Positions 49,461-62,441 of a DNA stretch of 64,000 nt are shown here, piece by piece (positions within the stretch are counted from its first letter, which is position 1; every line of letters begins with the position of its first letter). A model generated the notes under the pieces. The model made no database searches, was not told where the DNA came from, and was given only the letters and a program-made list of their open reading frames with translations. The stretch is from Serendipita indica DSM 11827 (Eukaryota > Basidiomycota > Agaricomycetes > Sebacinales > Serendipitaceae). Both the position numbers and the translations under genes were made by a program. Where the stretch lies: contig CAJVGD010000012.1 in assembly GCA_910890315.1 (NCBI GenBank), positions 310,001-374,000 of the forward strand, written 5' to 3'.

Positions 49461-51457
49461 ATGGCCCACCATGCAAATGCAGAATATACCGATCGAAAGC
49501 GTGATGAAAACTTTACCCTGGTATATATGCCATCTAGAGAATCACTTGTCGAGGCTGAAGCAGCGGTGTCAGTTACAGGCGTTTGAGTGGTACACGAAAG
49601 GAGGTGGCAAGCACTGGAAGAAGTTTAACGAGATCTCTAAAGAGCTTTCACTTGCTGGAATTACTGCATACTGGATCTCTCGTGAGCCCTAGCCCAATCC
49701 CTTGCTCATCTCATCCCGGGTAGCTCCTACGAAAGCGGCCAATCCCTCCTCTGTCGGATATGATATATATGACCTCTGGGACCTCGGGGAATTTGATCAA
49801 AAGGGCGGAGCTGCAACAAAGTATGGAACAAAGGATGACCTAGTCGCCATGATCAACGAAGCACGGAGGAACGGCATAGTCGTCTACATTGATGCAGTTC
49901 TTAATCACAAATTTGGTGCTGATGATGTTGAAAAGTTTCGAGTACGCCATGTCAAGGTTATCCTTTGCCAATTGACAAAATGGAGCAGGCGAGCGCGGTG
50001 GACAGCAATGACCGCACTCAGGATGTGGGAGAGCAGCACAATATCAAGGTATGGTTATTCTTTTCTGCAGAGTCTTTCCACTCACACTTACCAGGGCTGG
50101 ACCGGATTCTCGTTTCCAGGTCGCCAGGGGAAGGTGCGAGAAGCTTTCATCATATGGACATTATAATCATACTTGTTAAAGTATAGCGAACTGAACTGGT
50201 GCTTCAATCACTTTACCGGCGTCGACTACGATGATAAGTCGAAAGAAACAACGATCTTTCGTATTCAGGGTGACGGCAAGACGTGGGCGGCTCATGTAGA
50301 TGGCGAGAATCAGAACTATGACTTCCTGATGGGGCAGATATTGACCACAAGTGAGTGAAGTGTAAACGCCGAGGTACTTTAGCTAATACCCTTACAGTCA
50401 CCCAGAGGTGGAGAAGGATATGTTAGACTGGGGAACTTGGGTATTGAAAGAGGTGGATCCATTCGAGTTTGAAACCAGCCACGGCACTGACGAAAAGATA
50501 AAGACCGGCGCCCAAGGCTTCCGCTTTGACGCAATCAAGCATATTAGCCGGGATTTTATCGCAAAGTTTGTCCAGCACGTCCGTGAAACGTCTGGATCCT
50601 CCCACATGTTTGCCGTTGGGGAATATTGGAAGGATTCTATCGACGATCTTGACACCTATCTTTCCGAGCTTGGCACCCAATTTAGCGTTTTCGATACTCC
50701 ATTGCACTACAACTTCAAAAAGGCGGGTGAACAAGGCAGTTCTTACGATATGCGTCAAATCTTTGATGGGACGGTCGTCCAAAAGAGGCCAATCGATGCA
50801 GTGACACTCGTGGACAATCACGACACTCAAGTTGGGCAGTCACTTGAGAGCTGCGTACCTTCGTGGTTTAAGCCACTGGCCTATGCGCTCATCCTCTATC
50901 GCCCCGATGGGTATCCGTCCGTTTCTAGTCAATCCATGTCTGTGGTGTCTGACTATGTCTAGCTGTGTCTTTTGGGGAGACTTATACGGCTGCGAGGGAC
51001 CAGAGGGAAATCCTCAGCCACCCGTGAGCCAGCTTGCAGACTTTGTGCGTGCACGCAAGCTGTTTGCGTATGGCGAAATCCGTGACTACTGGGACCACCC
51101 CAACTGTCTCGGGTGGGTACGAGTTGGGGATGAGTGGCATGACGGATGTGAGTACTCTCTGGAACTTGGTTTCAGAATTACCGAATACCTGTAGGTGCCA
51201 TTGTAATGTGTAACGGCGACGAAGGGTTAGTTGCTTTGTGTCACTTTAGAGTCATGCTCAGTCTCTACAGGTTCAAGTGGATGGAGGTCGGAAAGGAGCA
51301 TGCAGGGGAGACCTGGACAGACGTTCTTGGCTGGCATCAAGGCGAGGTCAAGATCAACGAGGATGGATGGGGAGAGTTCAAGTGCCCTGCTCGCAGCGTC
51401 GGCGTCTGGACCAGGCAAGATGCTCGAGGGAGAGAAGAGTTTAGCACCTGCAAGTGA
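49461..51457 (+). CDS. GH13 alpha-amylase, probably intracellular, with an apparent one-base frame discrepancy
   Basis: A glycoside hydrolase family 13 enzyme that cuts alpha-1,4-glucans. The first exon (MAHHANAEYTDRKRDENFTL) lacks a signal peptide, so the enzyme is likely cytosolic. A 52-nt intron (49521-49572) joins to LQAFEWYTKGGGKHWKKF. Next come SPPTKAANPSSVGYDIYDLW, IDAVLNHKFGADDVEKFR and GWTGFSFPGRQGK. Catalytic residues are present: nucleophile Asp in GFRFDAIKHIS, acid Glu in VGEYW, and Asp in LVDNHDTQ. The end, CPARSVGVWTRQDARG, is the usual C-terminal strand. At 50325-50345 the sequence reads FLMG, after which the family block ADIDHNHPEV is visible only in another frame; one base appears missing in a run of four Gs. 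An alternative acceptor could skip it in frame as TTKVEKD. It is a host gene, possibly intact if the base is a sequencing error. Confidence 0.85.
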
Positions 51458-52224
51458 TGTACCCGGAGAAGAATGGACGATAGACAGTACTGATTATATG
51501 TTGTTTAAAACTCTTGTATATCGCACGATTGCTGAGACTGTACGGCGGCACTCGCACCGCACGGTTTCGGCTGAAATTGAAGTTGCCCCCAGCTCCTACC
51601 TTGGCTGGTGAATGGGGCGCTCTGCGTATCACCAAAATGCGCAGAATAATGGTACCGAGACACTTGACAGTACTGACCGTGTTTTGTGGGCTCTTTCCCT
51701 CGGCTTCGACATTCTGCATCCGGCGCGCTGGCGACAAGGCCGATTCAGATGAAAGGAGAATACGACTGTGGATGGTTTCTCTGCAATTACGCTCAAAAGA
51801 GCATTATTGGCCCCGAACGGAAGAGGCCAAGGGCCTTGCTGCTCACCAACAATTGGACAGTCAGCCTAGAACGCCGAGGGTTCAGCTTTGGTAATCCATT
51901 CGCCCACGGCTATCCCAGAAATCTCTCAGAGTTCTAACTTGATCTCGTTGCCAAAGAGCGGCGCAGCAGGGAAGCCGCTCAGAAGCCCAGTGACACAATG
52001 CAAGATGCCAATCGAGGAGATGCTAGATTAGAAACCAGATATTGGACAAGGGATGAACAAGGTTAGCGATTGTTGAACCAAAGATGTGTGTGATAGAGCG
52101 GCGAGGATAATGAGCCCAGATGTAGCTAACAAATCTTGCTAAATATTACTGGCAAATTGTTTCTAATCTTGTCTTCTCCTCTCCCAGCGTTGTTGGCCAT
52201 CTTGAGCTCTTACCACTGCCGTCT
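51458..52224. other. Long spacer between the amylase and BRE1 genes
   Basis: About 770 nt between two plus-strand genes. A 126-codon plus frame at 51514-51894 and a 98-codon minus frame at 51441-51737 overlap. Neither shows a domain or an intron pattern that I recognise. It should contain the BRE1 promoter. I see no repeat or mobile element. Confidence 0.4.
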
Positions 52225-55200
52225 ATGGACTCACGGAAGCGCCCACACGATGGCGACGGCCCAGTTTCTGTCAAAAAACGTGTTCTTTTATCATCTAGCG
52301 ACTCTCCAATGACTCCTGTCTCGCCTAGCGCTGTCGCTGACGAGCCACAGAATGCAGAAATCGAGGTGAGCTTGCAGGATCCGTATCATATCCTCTTTCC
52401 GAAACATACACTTTGTTTTTATTATTCATACGAGATATTGGGCTCCCAGAGATTAAACTGCAATTTCCATGGTCATTGTGACGCATCCAGTTGTTGCCAT
52501 TGCTCTCAGCCAGCCCTCGCTGACAACTGTCTCATCGTTTGTAGAGTTTTCGCAAAGAGGCAATATACAGACGTATGCAGCACTATTCACGGGAATTGGA
52601 GCGATCGCAGCACGTCGTCTCTCAGCTCGAGTCTAAAACTCTCTCCTACGAAGCCGCATTGGTCGCAATAGAGACTTGTTGGGATCAGGTAAGCCTCTTT
52701 ATATTCATTCATAATTGTTTCACGAGATAATATTCGCGTTTAACGCGCTATCTCCTCCCAGTCGATCGTGTACTAATCACAGAACAGTTATTGCAACAGG
52801 TTCGCTTACTAGTGAAACCTGGAGAACTCCAGGACGTTGAAGATCAATCAGGTCCGTCGCGATCATCCAATGTTCTAGCTCGCATGCTCAGTTTACCTGC
52901 CTTATAGCTTTGTTCGCGCTCGCCCAAGATGTAGATGCCGAGGGAAAGATAGGAAACGCGTACATGGACGCGATAAAGGCAAAAGAGAGCCTCACCGTCA
53001 ATACTATTCGTGCGGTGGTTGCCTCTACGCCTGCCTTGGCACGACCAGATGTGCAAGACTTGCAAAATATGGCACACCGACTTCGTTCTCAGGTAGGAAG
53101 CATTTATTTTATCGCGTCTGGTTCGCTGAAATTTCTGGATCAAGCTGTCTAGCATCAGTGGCGAACTTGCGCTTACGAAGGCGAAGCTGGAGGAGAGCGT
53201 GGCGTCCGTTGAGACGTACCGAGAGCTGCTTTCAACTGCGGAGAATCGTCTAGAGCGTCTCAAAAGTACGACAGTGCAGAAGTTGGAAGCAAAGCCTCAG
53301 CCCAAGGAAGAGCCGGAGCCCAGCTCTCAATCCAACGGAAACGGCACATTAATCAAAGCCGAACCAATGCAAACCACAGCTCCCGTAAAGTTTCCCAGGG
53401 TCGCAATAACGAATAATTCACATAGTTTTAGGATATGAATGGGCACGTCTCCTCTGAGGAAGTGGAGGAATGGAAATATCGCGCCGAAGAGAGACTGCGG
53501 ACCATCGAAGACTTTCAAAAGGAGCATTTCGAACTTCGACAACAAATTTCGAAACTGAAAACACAGGTTCGTAACCTCATATTCGATATTTCTATAGTTA
53601 ACTAAGTTCCAAAGCTCGTCGCTCCTAGTAGCGAAGTTTTGACGTCGCTTCACTTGTATAAGTCTCTCCAATCTTCTGTGGACACTATTCGAAAGGCGGA
53701 AGAGTCACAACGAGCAGAGGTGAAGGCACTGCGGGATTATATATTGCGCATGGAAGAGTCACGGAGCCAGTTCCAGGCACAAGCCCAGGTAATACTTTCC
53801 CTCTGCCACGCGGTTTCCGTTAAGCTCTATTCAGGCTGAAGCAAACGCCAAAGTCAATGACCTCAGAACTTTGCTAGAGAAGAAAGAAAGTGACCTGCTA
53901 CGGCTGCGCGAAAATCGAGACACGTTATCTGCCGACCTACTAGACCGAAAAGCACGAGAATCTACCCGCGATGGCTCGCTCAATCAAAGTAAGATTTTGG
54001 CGAATGCACGAGGCGTATGTACCAGTGGCCCTTATGCACGTAATATCTTAATGCTCTACAGGAACGGATAGCAATGCTTGTATCGGAGAACCACAGGCTG
54101 AAAGCTCGCTTGGCTGCAAGAGAGGGAGAAGAAACCTTTTTTGCCTTTATCATGAGCAACCCACAAGACGAGTCTTTTGTACGGGCTCAAGAAGAACGTG
54201 TCGAGTATGTACGCTACTCATGGTTGTGATCCTCGTTTCTGATGGTATGATAGCATGCTCCAGAGAGCCAACAACTCACTAAATGCGACCCTCAAAGCTT
54301 TAGGCCAAGGTAATCCGGATGTCGAAAACTTTATACAAGTAGCCACCGAAGCCAAAGAACAAGCAGAGGCATTGCGGACAAGGCTGGAAAAGTTCGAGGC
54401 GTTGTATGGTCCTGACGCGATAGCTTCTTCGTCAGTCGATTTACAACAGCTGAGTGAACAACTCCGATGCAAGGAGGAGGAACTTCGAAAGCTTCGCCTA
54501 GAGCTGAAAGCGAGCTTGGAGGTGAGACTCACATCATGATTGGTTCGTCATCTCATGCGTATTTCAGGAACCCACAGCTCTCTACACCGAAATTGAGCGA
54601 CTTTCCGCCTTGTGGGAGAACTTGGACAAGCAACTTAAGAGCAAGATATTCGATTTGGGCGCAATGGAGGACAAGCTGACAAAAGCTCAAACTGAGGTAT
54701 AGTGGATTACGTTCTACAACGCATCAGCTGACCTGTCATTCCCTAGAAATCTAAAGCAGACAACAAGTACTTTGCTGCCATGCGAGAGCTAGATGCGCTC
54801 AAGGCTGTCGTACAACACAAGGATAGGGAGAACAAGAAACAGTCACTTGTGCAGAGCAAGCTTGTCGACTCTGAAAAGGCGCTCAAGGAGCAGCTTGTGA
54901 GCCCCTTGGTCTTCCTCGGCATTGATTCTCACTGAGGTTAGGCGCACTTGGAACGGGAGACTCATCTCCAAGCGAAGTCAATCTCAGAGCGAGACACAGT
55001 CATCGCTCGTGCTCAAATACAGATTGACAAGGAACGAGCTTCGCTCGAGTTGAGTAACCGCCGAGTCCAAGAGGTGAGCCTGAGTGTAGTGGAGGCTCGA
55101 GGCTTCCTAATCATTTCCATAGCTCAATACCCAAGTTCTGGAGCGCGATGATCTCATTGCAAAGCATCGACTCGAAGTCAATAAGCTTAACGAGAAATGC

Positions 55201-55623
55201 GAAAGTTTGCGTCGGCAGGCCGATGCCAAAGTTGCCCAAGCAAGGGCTGCAAATGCAACGGGTTACGAAGCGGAATTGGTCAAGGAGAGAGATAGCCTTA
55301 TGGTGAAGTATGATTTTTCGTTTACCTACAACTGCTGACGCGCCTTTTAGTCTATTCTTAAATGTTCGACTTGCAAGCTTCAGTATCGCAAATATGTATT
55401 GACCAAGTGCATGCACAGTACGTAGATCAATACCGGTCGGAACCCTGCTGACCCAAATCCCGCGCAGCTTTTTGCAAAGAGTATGTCCACTGCTGGTCAT
55501 CTGACTGCTTATTGACGCGTTCATAGCTGCATAGATGCTAGACTCACGACTCGTCAGCGCAAGTGTCCGGCTTGTAACGGACCCTTTGCAAACAGCGACG
55601 TACAAGAACTTTGGTTCCAGTAG
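52225..55623 (+). CDS. BRE1: E3 ubiquitin ligase Bre1 (H2B monoubiquitination)
   Basis: Bre1 works with Rad6 to ubiquitinate histone H2B, a mark needed for H3K4 and H3K79 methylation. The start MDSRKRPHDGDGPVSVKKRV carries a basic nuclear patch. The body is almost wholly coiled coil: FRKEAIYRRMQHYSRELERS, VEEWKYRAEERLRTIEDF, VDTIRKAEESQRAEVKAL and many others, spread over at least fifteen exons. The C-terminal C3HC4 RING is split by three exons: LKCSTCKLQYRKYVLTKCMH, TFCKD, then CIDARLTTRQRKCPACNGPF and ANSDVQELWFQ. All eight zinc ligands are present. The middle RING exon (55468-55480) is only 13 nt. The architecture and the end sequence are diagnostic for Bre1. Confidence 0.93.
55468..55480 (+). 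other. 13-nt micro-exon inside the Bre1 RING finger
   Basis: This exon supplies the codons for Thr-Phe-Cys-Lys and part of the next. The donor upstream is GTACGT, the acceptor before it ends CGCAG, the donor after it is GTATGT and the next acceptor ends ATAG. Only inclusion restores the His/Cys zinc ligand spacing. Confidence 0.8.
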
Positions 55624-55802
55624 ATTTTATTTTACCATTCCAATTTGGTCCTTTTTGATCCTCATCTCTTGTACTTCCCATCAATTCTGTTTATAGCATG
55701 GCATGATAACCTGACATGTACTAATACAGTCGCCTAATGGTGGCGTGCGTTGAACAAACACCTAAGAGGAGAAACTGGATGTATGACTTAGCGTTGCGCA
55801 GC

Positions 55803-57723
<1,921 letters not shown>

Positions 57724-58478
57724 GTTGCGTTAGAGAGGCGACGTGGCCCTGTTAGGCAGCGTGCAGTAACGCGACGACTAGTCAGAACAGTAAAGATGAA
57801 TTATAAAGGAATTATCATACCCAGTTGATTGGCTGCCAACAAAAATTGAGATTTCTGGCAGGAGAAAAGATTTCAGCCTCCGTCCAAATTGGCATTGGCC
57901 CTCAGGAGCTCACGGCTGGGGACTTACAGGTGCATCAGTCAAAGGCAAACAACTTCTAGATACCAGTGTTCAGACATCCTTTCTAACGCTACATGCTGTA
58001 CAGGTAAATAACGCGAGTTGTCGATATATTAGCGTGGATGGCGGGTATTCTTTGGGGTATGAGTGAATGTGTGTGCATGTAACGAGGAGATTAGGGCAGT
58101 TTATGTGCATCCTCGAGAAGGAAAATACGGGTGCGTAACCGAAAATGGTGTCCAAATTGGACAACCTCATAGGTAGATCCCGCCTACCTACAGACAGCGT
58201 AGCACTGCAGTGCATAATGCCCTGTACGCTCATGGACAGATGACTGCTAGCGGTGTCAGGTGTAGGTGGACAAGAGCGGGGATAAAACGAGGAAGTCGAG
58301 TGACCGCTGCAAGACGATCTGCACAGAGGATTGGGGCAATTGAAACCTATTGATCGGCGGAGCCAAGAAAACGAGCGCCTGGGTCCAGACCAAGTGAGTC
58401 TGGTCGCACCCCATGGTACCCCTCACGAGGAGTCAACAGGTCTTGTGCATGAACGTTATTCCAGCAGATCCGTGGAAC
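57724..58478. other. Intergenic region between ESA1 start and PBS2 stop
   Basis: About 755 nt. It must hold the ESA1 promoter (an AT-rich TTATAA-like stretch lies about 75 nt upstream of its ATG) and the PBS2 3' region. Only an 87-codon minus frame of no recognisable type is present. No tRNA or repeat was seen. Confidence 0.4.
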
Positions 58479-60459
58479 CTAGAGCTCTAGTTCCGCAGTA
58501 ACAGCAGCCTTTATCCGTTCCTTTTCGCGCCATTCGATGGCCATTTCGACCCAGCCACGCATATCGACCTCGTCGTCGGTGCGTTTCGAGTCTGCGATGA
58601 GGAATGGATGTTCGAGAAGTTCCGAATATGTAGCCCGGCGGGTGGGCTCCTTCATCAAGCTACATTGATCGTTTCAGCTTTGGGGAGGTTCATTGAACAA
58701 AGAAAGCACATTACCATCGCGCGACGAAATCACACGCCTCATCACTGAAGCCATCCGGTAGCGTGGGCGGATCACCTTGCACAATGGCGGTAAGTTGTGC
58801 AAATACATTGGCATACGTCTCCGGCGGGTACGGATATTTGCCCATGGCCGCTTCGATGATGGACAACCCCAGAGACCAAACGTCTGACGAGACGCTGTAT
58901 GTTCCAAGATTGTTGACAGACTCGCCCTGGATCCGTTCCGGCTGGAGGTAACGGGTCAGCGAACAAGATAACAACAAGGTACGAGGTGCTCACGGCCATA
59001 TATGATTGACAGCCGATATTTGTTTTTGCGAGACTCTTTTCTAGTTGTCCTGATACTCCGAAATCGCAAAGCTTGATAATGCCTTGTCTGTTGACCAAGA
59101 CGTTTGTAGGCTTGACATCTATAGTGGAAAATTAGCTGGTGAAAATGTGGAAATAAAAGGCTCCGTCGCACCTCTATGCATAATCTGCAGCTTATCCTTC
59201 AGAAACTTGAGACCTCTAACCATTGCGCCACTGATGCGGGCGAGCACAGGCTCTTGAATGCCGGCGCCTTGAAGTTTGTCCAGTGATCCGGCGTCCATGT
59301 ACTCCATACAATAGTAGACACAACCCTCGACAAAGAAAGCACCATAAAACTCGACAATTTCCGGTGCAACCGCGCGATGAAGGATGTCGAGTTCCATGAG
59401 GATCGCATTGAGCTTCTGATCCTCAAGTTCCAACCGGATTTCCTGTGGATCTTCGTTGTCAGACGCCAGCCAAGCGAACGGATGATTTTTCCACGCAGCG
59501 CTTTAGACTGCGGAGGATGACAAAGAACTGACCTTCATGGCCATAGCGACTTTGGTGGGCTTGTGAAGCACCTTTCTGACAGTGCCATAGTTTCCTTTGC
59601 CCAGCTCGTCTTCGAGTTCAAACTGGTTCATACTGATGCTAAACGAGGCCCCGCTGGAAAAGTCGACGCCCTTTGCGTGAAGAATGGCCTTTCCATTAAA
59701 GTTGAGCGCGCCGGAAGGGTCCCTACGAACCAGGATTAGTCACAAAAAGCGCTGGACAGAAAAGGGGTGGCTAATGAAAATACGTGGGACAATGGTCGTC
59801 GCAAGAGGGACAAAGAACAGATATGGGGATGAAAATACTCACACAATCTTGGAAAAGCTGGAAAAGGGTGTGCCCAAATTGCCCTGAGGAGGGGCACGTC
59901 GCGCCGGTGGACCAGGGCTTGCGGGACGACCAGCCCTAAGCCCAAAGGTTTCTGCGGCACCACCAAAGCCAGACATGTCGCTGAGTTTCATGCCCGGCTT
60001 AGCACGGCGTGCACCGATACCGGATGGCGGCCCACGGCCGACTGGACTTGTCCCAAGGCCGGGAGTGGAGAGCGCAGGTGTTCCGTTAGGATGCAGGGGT
60101 GGTTTGTCTGCCAGTGTAGCACGCATAAGAGCGTGGACTGTGGCATCCATTGCTTGGTTATTGGACGTGGTCGCCTGCTGTGACTTGTTGGCCAACTGAA
60201 GAAAGATGTAGTATCGGATAACACGTAGATGAGCCTTTTGGTAATTCTAGCGATGAAAGACACGTACAGCAGCCATTTTGGCCTGGAGAGACGGCGGGAT
60301 GCGGCTTGCAGCGGCTGCTCCTGCCGCGCCATTGACGAGAGGACGAGCCCTTGGGACTACAGGAGATGAAAACCCAGCGATTGGGCGTTGTTGGTGCATC
60401 CTGGCGTCCATTGGAGAAAAGGCGAGAAGAGGTCGAGGACAAGATGCAACTTGGTCCAT
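58479..60459 (-). CDS. PBS2: MAP kinase kinase Pbs2 (HOG pathway)
   Basis: Pbs2 is the MAPKK of the high-osmolarity pathway, phosphorylating Hog1. From [20 protein letters not shown] the N-terminus is Pro/Ala/Gly-rich with basic spots, likely docking and scaffold contacts. The kinase domain begins [20 protein letters not shown] and continues [27 protein letters not shown] and [20 protein letters not shown]. Splicing completes [15 protein letters not shown], then [20 protein letters not shown] and [14 protein letters not shown], whose Ser/Thr pair is the Pbs2-type activation site. The end is [17 protein letters not shown]. Upstream ATGs exist at 60510, but they add no conserved sequence. It is divergent from the first split-barrel gene by about 200 nt. 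Confidence 0.93.
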
Positions 60460-60661
60460 GACCTCATTTGCACTACGCAACGCAGCTATCGAACAAACGC
60501 AACAGCGCATTCTACAATAATTATCTGGTGAATGATGCTCCTCGTCGGTGTGGCATTCTACATTTCACGGTAATCGAAGGAGCGGCGGTGGCCATCGCAT
60601 CTGTGCGCGTCATCGGCCACCAGGCAGCTCCAAGAGGATTCACAACTTGAACTCCTCCATC

Positions 60662-61410
60662 ATGACATCGCAAGCAAAGGACTTCCTTGACCCGTACACC
60701 GCTGCAGCCGAAAATGACGAGATTACCCCCCAGAAGAAGATTGACGGCCTCTACGAGATTATAAAGGCCACACATATGTGCATGCTCGTCACTCGCGCTC
60801 CAGACGGCCATCTCCACTCCAGGTGCATGACCGCATCCAGCACAGAGGGCCTCCAGTTCCTCTTCCTGGCAAACAACGTCTCCTACAAGTTTGAGGAAAT
60901 CTCTGCAGACAGTCACGTCAATCTCTCGTTTGTGGACACGAAAACGACGAATTGGGCGTCGGTCGCAGGCACTGCCAGTGTCAGCCGTGACCCAGAACTC
61001 ATCAAGAAGCTCTGGAGTCCCTAGTGAGTCGCCGTACTGGCTTCATCTACACTTCCAACCAAATTACAGTGTCGCAGGGTACTTTTCCGATCTTGGAGAT
61101 GGTCAGTCAGCCCATTTCCATCTCGCATACTTTGCTGACCTTGAAAAGGCGTTCATAAGGGAGACGCGAATGATCCACGGGTGAGTATCATCAAGGTGGT
61201 TCCGACAGAGATTCGCTATTGGGTGGCGACAAGCGGTGCCGTTGGCCGAGCTATGGAGCATGCCAAGGGTGCTATCACCGGAAAGCTCACTGCACCTGGC
61301 GAGATCAGAACCATTACGCCAGAAGAGGTCCGTCCTTTCATCCAAGTCGCTCCTCGTTCTCATCTCCCCGTAGCTCCAGCTTGTATTTGGTCTGAACAAG
61401 CAAGCATAAA
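60662..61410 (+). CDS. Pyridoxamine 5'-phosphate oxidase-like FMN split-barrel protein, copy 1
   Basis: A general stress protein 26-type flavin-binding split-barrel protein, usually a small soluble cytosolic protein that binds FMN/FAD. MTSQAKDFLDPYTAAAENDE starts the frame, with MCMLVTRAPDGHLHSRCMTA and NVSYKFEEISADSHVNLSFV forming the barrel strands. YVAGYFSDLGDGVHKGDAND, VVPTEIRYWVATSGAVGRAM and GKLTAPGEIRTITPEE follow across introns. The last exon ends ELQLVFGLNKQA. The length is about 200 residues. A closely related copy lies 185 nt downstream on the same strand. The substrate is unknown. Confidence 0.85.
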
Positions 61411-61594
61411 TTGTATTTCTACACTGCAATTAAACGAGTACATTCCCTTTGTCACCCTAAGAGGCTGAGGGAGTGATCCCTCTAGCGAAGGTATGCGGAT
61501 CGTGAATGACTCTTCCTTCACGTCATGCGATCCCTCCAAGGCGTCCCGCATAAAAGAGGGTATGTACATGAGATGTAACCCAACTCCCCCAACC

Positions 61595-62318
61595 ATGACC
61601 ACCCAACAACAAAAAGCTTATCTAGACCCCTTCACCACGGTCGCACAGTCGAACAATGACTTGTCCGTGGACTCCAAAGTCGAGACACTCGGGAAGATCC
61701 TCAAAGCAGCCCGTTTCTGCATGATGACAACGCTCTCAACCGACGGAAGCGAGCTTCACTCTCGGTGCATGTACCCTGCCTCGACAGAGAATCTCCAGTT
61801 TCAATTTGTTGCAAACAAAGTTTCGTACAAGTTTGAAGAACTCAACAAGAACAACCTTATTCATCTTAGCTTCTTGGACTCGAATTCGACGAGCTGGGCT
61901 AGCATTACTGGGCACGCCACCGTCACTAATGACCCAGAGCTCGTGAAGAAGCTGTGGAGTCCTACGTAAGTTACAGAGGCTGTGCTATGAGTCTTAAGAT
62001 GAATCATCTGTTAGGCTCTCTGGGTACTTTGCAGACTTGCAGGATGGAGTACACAATTCAACTCCATCCGACCCACGCATCAGCATCATCACGGTGAAGA
62101 CTCAGTCGGTGCGATATTGGTATAGCACACAAGGTGCTGTATCACACGCCCTCGACACGGCACGCGCCGCCGTTACTGGTAAACTCACCGTCCCAGGCGA
62201 GCTCTACACCCTCTCTTCCCAAGAGGTAAATATGCCTAGTCTCTGCTCTCTCCCATCACTAATGTCTCTGCAGATCCAAAAAGTGTGCGCTTCAAACAAG
62301 CCTTACAGTGCTATGTGA
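61595..62318 (+). CDS. Pyridoxamine 5'-phosphate oxidase-like FMN split-barrel protein, copy 2
   Basis: A tandem paralog of the preceding gene with the same exon layout. MTTQQQKAYLDPFTTVAQSN, RFCMMTTLSTDGSELHSRCM, NKVSYKFEELNKNNLIHLSF and WASITGHATVTNDPELVKKL align with the first copy at about 50-60% identity by eye. After the first intron the exon gives LSGYFADLQDGVHNSTPSDP, then SVRYWYSTQGAVSHALDTAR and GKLTVPGELYTLSSQE, ending IQKVCASNKPYSAM. All exons stay in frame, so it looks functional. The two differ mainly in loop residues and in the tail, suggesting an old duplication. Confidence 0.85.
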
Positions 62319-62441
62319 CTTTGGATAGACAAGAATCAGACGTCGATTGCAATAAACAACAAGTAAAACGCGATATACTACACGTTTTCAGAGGCGGGTC
62401 TCAGTTACCAAATACTCTTTCAACCCAAATGGGCCACGAAA

